Position numbers and translations under genes: made by a program. The notes beneath the pieces were generated by a model. It was given only the letters and a program-made list of their open reading frames with translations. It did not search any database and was not told the DNA's origin. Below are positions 1 to 6,872 of a DNA stretch of 10,059 nt, in pieces. Origin of the DNA: Clostridia bacterium (GTDB lineage: Bacteria; Bacillota_A; Clostridia; Christensenellales; CAG-138); contig JAFPXU010000066.1 in NCBI GenBank assembly GCA_017394605.1, positions 1 to 10,059 of the forward strand, given 5' to 3'. Numbering within the stretch: position 1 is the stretch's first letter; each line of letters opens with the position of its first letter.

Positions 1-700
1 ACTGGGTGCCGTTCTTCCAGGTCCAGAGGTTGACCTTGACGAAGTTCATGCAGGTCTGGAAGTCCAGATATTTCAGAACATACGCTGCCGGGATCTCGTC
101 GAAGTAGCCGTAGCCGAAGGAGGTGTACGGCCCGATCCAGACGTCCTGGGTCAGGGAAACGCCGTTCATTTCGCAGAAATCCTTGAACGGGAGGCAGAGA
201 TCCTTCAGATTCGGGTTCACGCCGCTGACGGGCTCGCGTTTCGCGTTCGCCTGGGAGAAGCCCTCATAGCGGCCTTCGGAAACGCCGCGGTGACCGTTCA
301 CGTCATAGCCCTTATATTTGGTTTCGAGCAGTTCGCCGAGTTTCTTGATCTGCTTCTTCATTCTGAGAAGACGCGGGATCTTCAGAATGTTCTTCTTCGG
401 CTCGAACGGTTCGATGACCTTTCCGTCCCTGTTCTTGTAGTTGCGGTTGAGCTTCGGGCCGTCATGCGTGATGCCGCAGAATTCCTCTACGTCATGGACC
501 GCATAGTAGCTCGGAACGCCCATGATCGCGCCCATCTCGTAACGGCGCCCGTTATAGGTCGGTGACCAGCACTTGCCGCCGACGCGGTCGAGTCTCTCAA
601 GGATCGTGTAGTTCTCGTATCCCTTTTTCTCCAGGTACATACCGGCGGAAAGACCAGCGGGACCGCCGCCAACGATACAGATGCGTGTGTTTTTGTCCAT
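1..700 (-). CDS. FAD-dependent polyunsaturated fatty acid isomerase-like protein (partial, 3' end outside window)
   Basis: This reading frame stays open from an ATG at 698-700 to the window edge, giving 233 N-terminal residues. Residues 7-16 (ICIVGGGPAG) are a Rossmann dinucleotide-binding loop, E35 is the usual acidic residue for the FAD ribose, and GGK follows at 41-43. The stretches GRRYEMGAIMGVPSY (51-65), FGYGYFD (195-201), PAAYVLKYLDF (204-214) and LWTWKNGTQ (225-233) match my memory of the P. acnes polyunsaturated fatty acid isomerase, which converts linoleic acid to trans-10,cis-12 conjugated linoleic acid and is about 424 residues long. The region around residues 138-166 looks roughly 20 residues longer than in that enzyme. 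No signal peptide is seen, so it is probably cytosolic. The start is supported by GGGAGGA about 10 nt upstream. It is divergent from an acyl-ACP gene group, which fits a fatty acid substrate. It could instead be a related FAD isomerase, hydratase or amine oxidase-like enzyme with another lipid substrate. Confidence 0.75.
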   Translation of the reverse strand, partial: MDKNTRICIVGGGPAGLSAGMYLEKKGYENYTILERLDRVGGKCWSPTYNGRRYEMGAIMGVPSYYAVHDVEEFCGITHDGPKLNRNYKNRDGKVIEPFEPKKNILKIPRLLRMKKQIKKLGELLETKYKGYDVNGHRGVSEGRYEGFSQANAKREPVSGVNPNLKDLCLPFKDFCEMNGVSLTQDVWIGPYTSFGYGYFDEIPAAYVLKYLDFQTCMNFVKVNLWTWKNGTQ

Positions 701-726
701 GCTATATATATCCTCCCATTGATTAA

Positions 727-740
727 TGTGAATTCGCACA
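727..740. promoter_or_regulatory. Second short palindrome TGTG-N6-CACA
   Basis: TGTGAATTCGCACA is a 14-bp inverted repeat reminiscent of Crp/Fnr-type half-sites. It lies between the candidate -10 box and the start codon of the minus-strand isomerase gene, a typical repressor position, or it could form a small hairpin in the leader. The arms are only four bases, so it may be chance. Confidence 0.25.
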
Positions 741-748
741 CGAATATT

Positions 749-754
749 ATTATA
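749..754 (-). promoter_or_regulatory. Candidate -10 box for the divergent isomerase-like gene
   Basis: The minus strand reads TATAAT here, a perfect sigma-70-type -10 box, about 50 nt upstream of the isomerase start. No good -35 box sits 17 nt further upstream. The spacer and -35 zone are instead occupied by the palindrome at 760-776. That arrangement would suit a promoter that needs an activator or is blocked by a repressor. The box is seen directly; its use is inferred. Confidence 0.45.
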
Positions 755-759
755 TCTTA

Positions 760-776
760 TGCGTCACCGTGATGCA
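760..776. promoter_or_regulatory. Near-perfect 17-bp palindrome, candidate operator
   Basis: TGCGTCACCGTGATGCA has half-sites TGCGTCAC and TGCATCAC around a central C, with one mismatched pair. It lies just upstream of the TATAAT of the isomerase gene, about 35 bp from the -35 of the opposite operon. This position would let one dimeric regulator control the isomerase promoter, and perhaps both. I do not recognise it as the FadR or FapR operator. Confidence 0.4.
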
Positions 777-810
777 CTTATTTTTTATTATATATTTGCG
801 TAAAAAAGGG

Positions 811-839
811 TCGAAAAGACGGCGCGTTTTAGGTACAAT
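811..839 (+). promoter_or_regulatory. Candidate promoter of the acyl-ACP/hyp operon
   Basis: TCGAAA (811-816, four of six matches to TTGACA) is followed after exactly 17 bp by TACAAT (834-839, five of six matches to TATAAT). Transcription would start near 846, giving a leader of about 40 nt before the start at 885. A second possible -10, TATAAG at 847-852, has a poorer -35. Confidence 0.45.
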
Positions 840-867
840 GATTCTGTATAAGTTTTTATGCGGAAAC

Positions 868-875
868 GGAAGGAG
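868..875 (+). promoter_or_regulatory. Ribosome binding site that fixes the synthetase start at 885
   Basis: GGAAGGAG lies 9 nt before the ATG at 885. An upstream in-frame ATG at 858 would put this site inside the gene, and that ATG has no ribosome binding site of its own and lies in the T-rich leader. The start at 885 is therefore preferred. Confidence 0.75.
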
Positions 876-884
876 ATATCCCGG

Positions 885-2240
885 ATGCGGTTTGACGGAT
901 TTGCGTCGCTTCTGACTTTTCGGGCGGAACAGACCCCCGGCGCGCCGGCTTTTTTCGTCGCGGAGAACGGGGAAAAGAAGCCGCGGACGTACGCGGATTT
1001 CCGCGTGAACGTCATTGAACGCGCCGAAGCGCTCCGCGAGGAAAGGAAGGCGGCGTACGGGATCCTGGCGGACGGCGGAGAGGCTTGCGTCACGGAGATC
1101 TTCGCTTCGGTCATCGCCGGACGGCGCACCGTGCTGCTGAACGAAAACGCCCCTTCCGAAGTTCTGACCGAACTTGTCGCGGAGGCGGAAATCGACTCGC
1201 TGTGGGGAGACCCGGAACTGCGCGCCGAACTGGAACCGGCGCTTGTACCGGAAGCCGAAGGCGGGGAGGGGAAGATCCTGTTCTTCACGTCCGGAACGAC
1301 AGACCGCTCCAAGGCGGTCGTTCTGACGGACCGCTCGCTCATGAACAGCGCGTACAACGGCGGATATCTTCTGCCGCTGTCCCCCGAGGATACGCTCCTC
1401 TGCATGCTGCCTCTCGACCATGTGTTCGGGTTTGTCTGCGGACTGCTCTGGGGCATGAGCTGCGGCGCCGCCGTGGCGCTCGGACGCGGCGCACGTCATT
1501 ACGCTGAGGACTGCATGTTCTTCCGCCCGACCGCGCTTTCCGCCGTTCCGGCGCTGCTCGGTTTTCTTCTGAAATACCGCGCGCTCAATCCGGAGCTCGG
1601 CCTGATCCTGATCGGAGCGGGGGGATGCCCGGAATCCGTTCTGACCGCCGCGAAAGCGACCGGTGCGCGCGTCTGTTTCGGATACGGTCTGACGGAAACC
1701 AGCTCCGGCGTCGCGCTTTCGCTGGGTGAGGGCGATCCGTACGCCATGGAAGTCTGCCCCGATGACACGGTCACGATCGCGCCGGACGGAGAGGTCCTGA
1801 TCGAGGCGCCGACCTGCGTGATGCAGGGGTACTGGCGCAGACCTTCCGACACGGAGAATGTTCTCTGCGACGGCGTGCTGTACACGGGCGATCTGGGCAG
1901 CCTAGATGCCAAAGGAAAACTGCATCTGACGGGACGGAAGAAGGAGATCCTGGTCCTGTCCGACGGAACGAAGCTTTATCTGCCGGAATATGAGCAGGCG
2001 CTTTCCGCCGCGCTCAAAACGGACGGGCTCTGCGTGCTTCTGGACGGAGACGCTCCGGTCCTGCTTCTGGAAGGAAGCGGCGATCCGGAGTCCGTTATGA
2101 AAACGATCCGGCCCGTTCTGGACAGCCGTCCGCGCGGTCAGCAGATCCGCAGAGTGGAGTATTACGGAAAACCGCTGCCGAGGACGGCGAGCGGAAAAAT
2201 CATGCGTTGGGCGATCCAACGGGATAAGGAGAAGGCATGA
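885..2240 (+). CDS. Adenylate-forming acyl-CoA/acyl-ACP synthetase
   Basis: This 451-residue protein belongs to the ANL (AMP-binding) superfamily, whose members activate a carboxylic acid with ATP to an acyl-adenylate and transfer it to a thiol. The phosphate loop is TSGTTDRSK (135-143), with D where most members have G. YGLTET (267-272) is the adenine/acyl motif, YTGD (333-336) carries the ribose-binding Asp, GRKKE (350-354) is the hinge, and the C-terminal catalytic Lys is K438 in the context SGK. All core motifs are present, so it should be active. It is short for a fatty acyl-CoA synthetase but normal for aryl/acyl-ACP-loading members. The stop overlaps the start of an ACP gene (ATGA), arguing that the acyl acceptor is that ACP rather than CoA. 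It could also be the loading enzyme of a small secondary-metabolite pathway. No signal peptide is seen. Confidence 0.85.
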   Translation: MRFDGFASLLTFRAEQTPGAPAFFVAENGEKKPRTYADFRVNVIERAEALREERKAAYGILADGGEACVTEIFASVIAGRRTVLLNENAPSEVLTELVAEAEIDSLWGDPELRAELEPALVPEAEGGEGKILFFTSGTTDRSKAVVLTDRSLMNSAYNGGYLLPLSPEDTLLCMLPLDHVFGFVCGLLWGMSCGAAVALGRGARHYAEDCMFFRPTALSAVPALLGFLLKYRALNPELGLILIGAGGCPESVLTAAKATGARVCFGYGLTETSSGVALSLGEGDPYAMEVCPDDTVTIAPDGEVLIEAPTCVMQGYWRRPSDTENVLCDGVLYTGDLGSLDAKGKLHLTGRKKEILVLSDGTKLYLPEYEQALSAALKTDGLCVLLDGDAPVLLLEGSGDPESVMKTIRPVLDSRPRGQQIRRVEYYGKPLPRTASGKIMRWAIQRDKEKA

Positions 2241-2485
2241 CCCGAAGAGAAGAAATCCTTGAAAAGACCAAGGAGATCATCGTGGATTCCCTTCCTGAAC
2301 TGGAGGGCAAGGAGTTTGACGAGAGCACCGTGATCAACACGGACACCGGCATCGATTCGATGGGGTTCACGCTGATCATCTGCAGACTGGAGGCGGCGTT
2401 TAACGTGCGCATTCCGAACCGCCAGTGGCAGAAACTGTCAACACTAGGGGATGTGGTGGACGCGATCGACAAACGTCTCGCATAA
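2237..2485 (+). CDS. Dedicated acyl carrier protein
   Basis: This acidic, helical protein has 82 residues, the usual ACP length. The motif DSMG at 40-43 supplies S41 for attachment of the 4'-phosphopantetheine arm; the housekeeping ACP of fatty acid synthesis normally has DSLD. It starts inside the stop codon of the synthetase gene (ATGA), which implies translational coupling and roughly matched amounts. Its position between an acyl-activating enzyme and an acyl-ACP thioesterase suggests that it carries the acyl group between the two. It is likely a specialised carrier and not AcpP, since no fab genes are nearby. Modification by a phosphopantetheinyl transferase encoded elsewhere is required. 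Confidence 0.88.
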   Translation: MTRREEILEKTKEIIVDSLPELEGKEFDESTVINTDTGIDSMGFTLIICRLEAAFNVRIPNRQWQKLSTLGDVVDAIDKRLA

Positions 2486-2493
2486 AGAACGCC

Positions 2494-3207
2494 ATGTATG
2501 AGATTGAGTACCGGATCCTGAGTTCGGATACGGACGCATCAAGAAGGCTGCGCCTTTCCAGACTGTTCACGTTTCTTCAGGAGGCGTCCATCGCGCATAC
2601 GACCGAGCTCGGAATGGGCAGGGAAAAAACGCTGGACCGCGGTCTTCTGTGGATCGTGACGCTTCAGCAGGCGGATATAACGCGTCTTCCGGTCTATGAC
2701 GAGCAGGTCAGACTGTTCTCCTGGCCGGGCGACACCATGCATCTGCTGTTCCCGCGGTATTACCGCATGGAAGACGGAAACGGGGAAACGATCGTGAAAG
2801 CCAGCGCGATCTGGGCGCTGATGGACTGCAAAACACGCCGCGTCGTCTTCCCTGAGGAATACGGGGTCGGGATCACAGGCGAGCGCACGGGCGCGGAACC
2901 CGCCCTGCCGTCCGCTCCGAAACCCCCGAAGGATTTTGAAGCGGAGCGCTTTACCGTTCCGTACAGCTATGTGGATCTGAACGGGCACATGAACAACACC
3001 CGCTATTTCGACTTGGCGGAGGACCGCATGCCGGAGGAGCTCCGCTCCGGACGGCTGGAGCGTGTCAGGGCGGAATACAGCAGGGAAGCGAGGCTTGGCG
3101 ACGAGGTAACGCTGAAAAGCGAGCGCGCGGACAGAACGTTTCTGATCGCGGGCGAATGCGGCGGACAGAAACTGTTTAAGCTGGATCTCACTTACGGACA
3201 GGACTGA
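2494..3207 (+). CDS. Acyl-ACP thioesterase, FatA/FatB-type double hot-dog
   Basis: This 237-residue protein hydrolyses acyl-ACP to free fatty acid and ACP in the family to which it belongs (bacterial acyl-ACP thioesterases related to plant FatA/FatB). The C-terminal hot-dog carries DLNGHMNNTRY at 161-171. D161, N163 and H165 align with the catalytic Asp-Asn-His of plant FatB, and E198 in SREA corresponds to its catalytic Glu; the neighbouring plant Cys is Ala here. The N-terminal hot-dog covers roughly residues 1-120, with LFTFLQEASIAH at 24-35. I chose the ATG at 2494, 8 nt after the ACP stop, because the fold begins at MYEIEY. An in-frame ATG at 2425 would add 23 residues read out of frame from the ACP gene. 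No strong ribosome binding site is visible, so coupling to ACP translation is likely. The protein is cytosolic. Confidence 0.87.
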   Translation: MYEIEYRILSSDTDASRRLRLSRLFTFLQEASIAHTTELGMGREKTLDRGLLWIVTLQQADITRLPVYDEQVRLFSWPGDTMHLLFPRYYRMEDGNGETIVKASAIWALMDCKTRRVVFPEEYGVGITGERTGAEPALPSAPKPPKDFEAERFTVPYSYVDLNGHMNNTRYFDLAEDRMPEELRSGRLERVRAEYSREARLGDEVTLKSERADRTFLIAGECGGQKLFKLDLTYGQD

Positions 3208-3227
3208 GCCGGAGAAAGGGAAGGATT

Positions 3228-3890
3228 ATGAAGATCATTGAACTGAAGGAGACGATCACCGCCTCCAACGACCGCGATGCGGAGGAGCTGCGCGGCGAAC
3301 TGAAAAAGAAGGGAACGCTTCTGATCAACCTGATGGCGTCCCCGGGCGCCGGAAAGACGACCCTTCTTGAACGGACGATCCGCGATCTTTCGAAAGATAT
3401 GCGCATTGCCGTCATGGAGGCGGACGTGGACTCCGACGTGGACGCCGTGCGGATCGAGAAGACCGGCGCGAAGGCGGTGCAGGCCCATACGAACGGCATG
3501 TGCCATATGGACGCGGGCATGACCCGCAGAGCGCTGGAGGAACTGGGCGGCGAGACGTTCGACCTGGTCGTTCTCGAGAATGTCGGCAACCTGATTTGCC
3601 CGGCGGAATTCGACACGGGCGCGGGACGCTGCGTCATGCTGCTTTCCGTGCCGGAAGGCGACGACAAGCCGCTGAAGTACCCGCTGATGTTTTCCGTCAG
3701 CGACGTGCTGATCATCACGAAGACCGACGTCGCGCCGTACTTCGATTTTGATGTGGAAGCCTGCGTCCGGCGGGCGAAGAAACTGAACCCCGATATCCGC
3801 GTATTTACGGTATCCTCCAAGACCGGAGAGGGATTCGAGGCCTGGGAGGCGTGGCTTTCCGACCAGGTCAGGGAATGGAAAGAACGGTAA
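3228..3890 (+). CDS. hypB: HypB, nickel-insertion GTPase
   Basis: HypB is a GTPase that, with HypA, delivers nickel to [NiFe]-hydrogenase and sometimes to other nickel enzymes. This copy has 220 residues. The Walker A motif SPGAGKTT is at 38-45. EADVDSDVDAVRI at 64-76 is the switch region. C92-H93 together with C124 (in NLICPAEFD) form the G-domain metal site known in the family. PEGDDKPLKYP (142-152) is also typical. The base-recognition motif is TKTD (164-167) instead of NKxD, a mild substitution. The N-terminal high-affinity CxxCGC nickel site of E. coli HypB and the His-rich stretch of other HypBs are both absent. GGGAAGGA supplies the ribosome binding site. It begins 20 nt after the thioesterase and is separated from hypA by a large flavoprotein gene. 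Confidence 0.93.
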   Translation: MKIIELKETITASNDRDAEELRGELKKKGTLLINLMASPGAGKTTLLERTIRDLSKDMRIAVMEADVDSDVDAVRIEKTGAKAVQAHTNGMCHMDAGMTRRALEELGGETFDLVVLENVGNLICPAEFDTGAGRCVMLLSVPEGDDKPLKYPLMFSVSDVLIITKTDVAPYFDFDVEACVRRAKKLNPDIRVFTVSSKTGEGFEAWEAWLSDQVREWKER

Positions 3891-3934
3891 AAGAAGACTT
3901 TTAAGTATAAATTCGAACAGAGAGGGGAGCGGCA

Positions 3935-6871
3935 ATGCCTGAGATCTACGATCAGAACCCAAAAACGAAATCCAAGTACGACGGGGAAGCCGAACTTCAG
4001 AAGAAATACGCAAAGCTCGGCGCCCGCATCACGGACAACGTGCCTCACAAGCTTTTCGGCCTGAAAACGACGGACGAAGAGTACTGGGGACTCCGTGAGA
4101 TCCTGAATGAGAAGGAAGTCGATATCCTTCTGAAGATGAAGCAGCGCAAGTGGTATACCTATGAGCAGCTTCTGGAAATGAACCGCGCCGAAATGGACGA
4201 GAAGACGTTTTCAGAGACCCTCGACCTGATGTGCGTGCACGGCATCATGGAGTACGACTACGGCGATCATTACAACGACGACGGTCCGATCCCAGGCGCG
4301 CCGAGCGAGAAGCGCTACCGCTACAGCTATTTCGTGCCGGGCAGCGCGGAGCTGTTCAACTCCTCCAGAGACAGGATCGAAAAGAATCCGCCGGTTACGA
4401 AGATGTTTGAGCGCATGACGTTCCTGCCGCTTGAGCACATCACCCCCATGGTCCCGCCGGGAGGCGACGGCATCGGCATGCATGTCATTCCCGTCGAGAA
4501 GGAAGTCAGCGCAAACCGCGAGTCGGTCAAGATCGAGAAGATCTCCCACTGGCTGCAGAAATACGACGGCCATCTCTCTGCCGGAATCTGTTCCTGCCGC
4601 GCGTCGCGCGCTATGCTGCTGGAGGGCTGCACCGACGACGAGAACGACTGGTGCATCCAGGTCGGCGACATGGCCGACTATACCGTGGAGACCGGGCGCG
4701 CCCATTACATTACCAAGGAAAAGGCGCTGGAGATCCTGCAGAAGGCGGAGGAGAACGGCTACGTTCATCAGGTGACGAACATCGACGGCGAGGATCACAT
4801 CTTCGATATCTGCAACTGTAACGTCAAGATCTGCAACGCGCTGCGCACATCGCTGCTGTTCAACACGCCGAACCTTTCCAAGAGCGCGTATACCGCGCAT
4901 GTGGAGAAGACAAAATGCGTCGCATGCGGACGCTGCGTGGAGATCTGCCCCGCCGGTGCGCTGAAGCTCGGACAGAAGCTGTGCAAAAAGGACGGCAAGG
5001 AAGTCGAGTATCCGAAATCCCCGCTGCCCGACCGCATCCGCTGGGGCAAATACGCGTGGGACGAGAACTACCGCGACACCGCCCGCGTCAACACGCATAA
5101 GACGGGCACGGCACCCTGCAAATCCGCCTGCCCCGCACACGTGCCGATCCAGGGCTATCTGCAGATGGCGAAGGAAGGGCGCTACGACGAGGCGCTCGCT
5201 CTGATCAAGCGCGAGAACCCGTTCCCGGCGATCTGCGGCCGCGTCTGCAACAAGCGCTGCGAAGACGCGTGCACGAGAGGCACGATCGATCGGGCCGTCG
5301 CGATCGACGACGTCAAGAAATTCCTCGCGGAACGCGATCTGCACGCGGAGACAAGGTACGTTCCGAAGAAGATCATCAACCGTGTCGAGGGCGAGTGGCT
5401 CCAGAAGATCGCGATCATCGGCGCCGGGCCGGCAGGCCTCAGCTGCGCCTATTATCTGGCGTCCATGGGCTACCGTCCCACGGTGTTCGAGAAGAACAAA
5501 AAGCCCGGCGGCATGATGACGTACGGCATTCCGTCCTTCAAACTGCAGAAGGACGTTGTGGACGCCGAGATCGACATCATCCGCGAACTCGGAGCGGAGA
5601 TCCGCTGCGGCGTGGAAGTGGGAAAGGACATCACGATCCAGCAGCTGAAGGATGAGGGCTACAAGGCGTTCTACATCGCCATCGGATGTCAGGGCGGAAG
5701 GCTGCCCGGCGTGCCGGGGGATCACGCGGAAGGAACCGAGATCGCGGTCGACTTTCTCGCGAAAGCGCTTTCCGACAACGGCAGGAAGCTGTCCGGCAGC
5801 GTCGTGGTCATCGGCGGCGGCAACGTCGCGATCGACTGCGCGAGAACGGCGCACCGTTTCGGCGCGGACAGCGTGAAGATGATCTGCCTCGAATCGCGTG
5901 AGACCATGCCCGCCTCTCCGGAGGAAATCCGGGAAGCGGAAGAAGAGTCCGTCGAGATCTGCCCCGGATGGGGTCCGAAGGAACTGCTGACGGACGGGAA
6001 CGGAAGAGTGAAATCCGTCGTTCTCAAACGCTGCCTGCGTACGATCGATCCGGAGACCGGCCGGTTCTCTCCCACCTATGACGAGGACGAGACGATGATC
6101 GTTGACGCGGACAACGTGGTGTTCGCGATCGGCCAGGCGATCGAGTGGGGCAAGCTTCTGGAAGGGACTTCCGTGAAATTCGTGCACGGGAACTATCCGG
6201 AGGCCGACCGTTTCACGTATCAGACCGCCGATCCCTGCATCTTTGTCGGCGGCGACGTGTTCACCGGACCGAAGTTCGTGATCGACGCGATCGGCCAGGG
6301 CCATGAGGCGGCAGAATCCCTCGCGAGATTCGTGTCCGACAACCATGTTTCCCAGACACTCGGCCGCGACCGCCGCTATTTCAAGGAACTCGACAAGAAC
6401 AACATCGCCATCGACTCCTACGACACGGCACAGCGCCAGGTCCCGCCGGTGGATCCGTCCATCGACCCGAAGAACGGGTTTGACGATCCGCGCCTGATCT
6501 TCACCGAAGAGCAGGTCAAGATCGAGACGTCCCGCTGCCTGAGCTGCGGCGCGTCCATCGTGGACGAGAACAAGTGCATCGGATGCGGCCTTTGCACCAC
6601 TCGCTGCGAATTCGACGCGATCCATCTGCTCCGCGACCATCCGAAGAACTCGACGATGCGCCGCGCGGAGGACAAGGTCGGCGGACTGCTCGGATACGCC
6701 ATCCCGCGCGCGTTCAAGATTGTGGCGTACAGCGGATCCAAGGAGGCAAAGGAGATGCGGGCGAAGCGGAAAGCGTATCTCAAAGAGACGAAGGAATTCC
6801 GCAAGACCCATCCGCACACCGGAAACGCGGTCGATATCTCCACGCTGATGGACGACAAGGACAAGCGCTGA
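3935..6871 (+). CDS. Multi-cluster Fe-S flavoprotein: ferredoxin-GltD/NfnB-like NAD(P)H oxidoreductase fusion
   Basis: This is a 978-residue cytosolic protein with several parts. Residues 1-200 are unassigned, with a helical, winged-helix-like stretch near 50-110. Residues 219-300 hold a CxC (219, 221), C232, C240 and CNC (293-295) plus C300, resembling a cysteine-rich ferredoxin-associated domain. A classical 4Fe-4S site is CxxCxxCxxxC at 328-338. Residues 395-446 (C395, C399, C434, C438, C442, C446) match the Fe-S helical domain found before the flavin domain in GltD, NfnB and dihydropyrimidine dehydrogenase. GAGPAG (496-501) binds FAD and GGGNVA (627-632) binds NAD(P)H; GGDVF near 770 is the final FAD contact. 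The C-terminus adds C868xxC871 and a second CxxCxxCxxxC at 881-891. The family moves electrons between NAD(P)H and an Fe-S partner; the partner and substrate here are unknown. GAGGGGAG lies 5 nt upstream of the start. Its placement between hypB and hypA is unusual. Confidence 0.85.
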   Translation: MPEIYDQNPKTKSKYDGEAELQKKYAKLGARITDNVPHKLFGLKTTDEEYWGLREILNEKEVDILLKMKQRKWYTYEQLLEMNRAEMDEKTFSETLDLMCVHGIMEYDYGDHYNDDGPIPGAPSEKRYRYSYFVPGSAELFNSSRDRIEKNPPVTKMFERMTFLPLEHITPMVPPGGDGIGMHVIPVEKEVSANRESVKIEKISHWLQKYDGHLSAGICSCRASRAMLLEGCTDDENDWCIQVGDMADYTVETGRAHYITKEKALEILQKAEENGYVHQVTNIDGEDHIFDICNCNVKICNALRTSLLFNTPNLSKSAYTAHVEKTKCVACGRCVEICPAGALKLGQKLCKKDGKEVEYPKSPLPDRIRWGKYAWDENYRDTARVNTHKTGTAPCKSACPAHVPIQGYLQMAKEGRYDEALALIKRENPFPAICGRVCNKRCEDACTRGTIDRAVAIDDVKKFLAERDLHAETRYVPKKIINRVEGEWLQKIAIIGAGPAGLSCAYYLASMGYRPTVFEKNKKPGGMMTYGIPSFKLQKDVVDAEIDIIRELGAEIRCGVEVGKDITIQQLKDEGYKAFYIAIGCQGGRLPGVPGDHAEGTEIAVDFLAKALSDNGRKLSGSVVVIGGGNVAIDCARTAHRFGADSVKMICLESRETMPASPEEIREAEEESVEICPGWGPKELLTDGNGRVKSVVLKRCLRTIDPETGRFSPTYDEDETMIVDADNVVFAIGQAIEWGKLLEGTSVKFVHGNYPEADRFTYQTADPCIFVGGDVFTGPKFVIDAIGQGHEAAESLARFVSDNHVSQTLGRDRRYFKELDKNNIAIDSYDTAQRQVPPVDPSIDPKNGFDDPRLIFTEEQVKIETSRCLSCGASIVDENKCIGCGLCTTRCEFDAIHLLRDHPKNSTMRRAEDKVGGLLGYAIPRAFKIVAYSGSKEAKEMRAKRKAYLKETKEFRKTHPHTGNAVDISTLMDDKDKR

Positions 6872-6872
6872 C

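Noticed and set aside
290..741. Open frames on both strands inside or overlapping the isomerase-like gene.
   Set aside because: They are shadows of the partial minus-strand frame 1-700, which carries the FAD motifs and a good ribosome binding site.
858..884. Upstream ATG adding nine residues (MRKRKEISR) to the synthetase.
   Set aside because: The ribosome binding site GGAAGGAG lies inside this extension and is well spaced for the ATG at 885.
750..1499. Minus-strand frames covering the promoter region and the start of the synthetase gene.
   Set aside because: They lie opposite a gene with complete ANL motifs and give Arg/Ser-rich products without recognisable domains.
2425..2493. Upstream ATG adding 23 residues to the thioesterase.
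   Set aside because: The extension is read out of frame from the ACP gene, has no ribosome binding site, and the hot-dog fold starts at the ATG at 2494.
3891..3934. Possible internal promoter (TATAAA near 3906) before the flavoprotein gene.
   Set aside because: No acceptable -35 box at the right distance; the 44-nt gap is consistent with an ordinary operon spacer.
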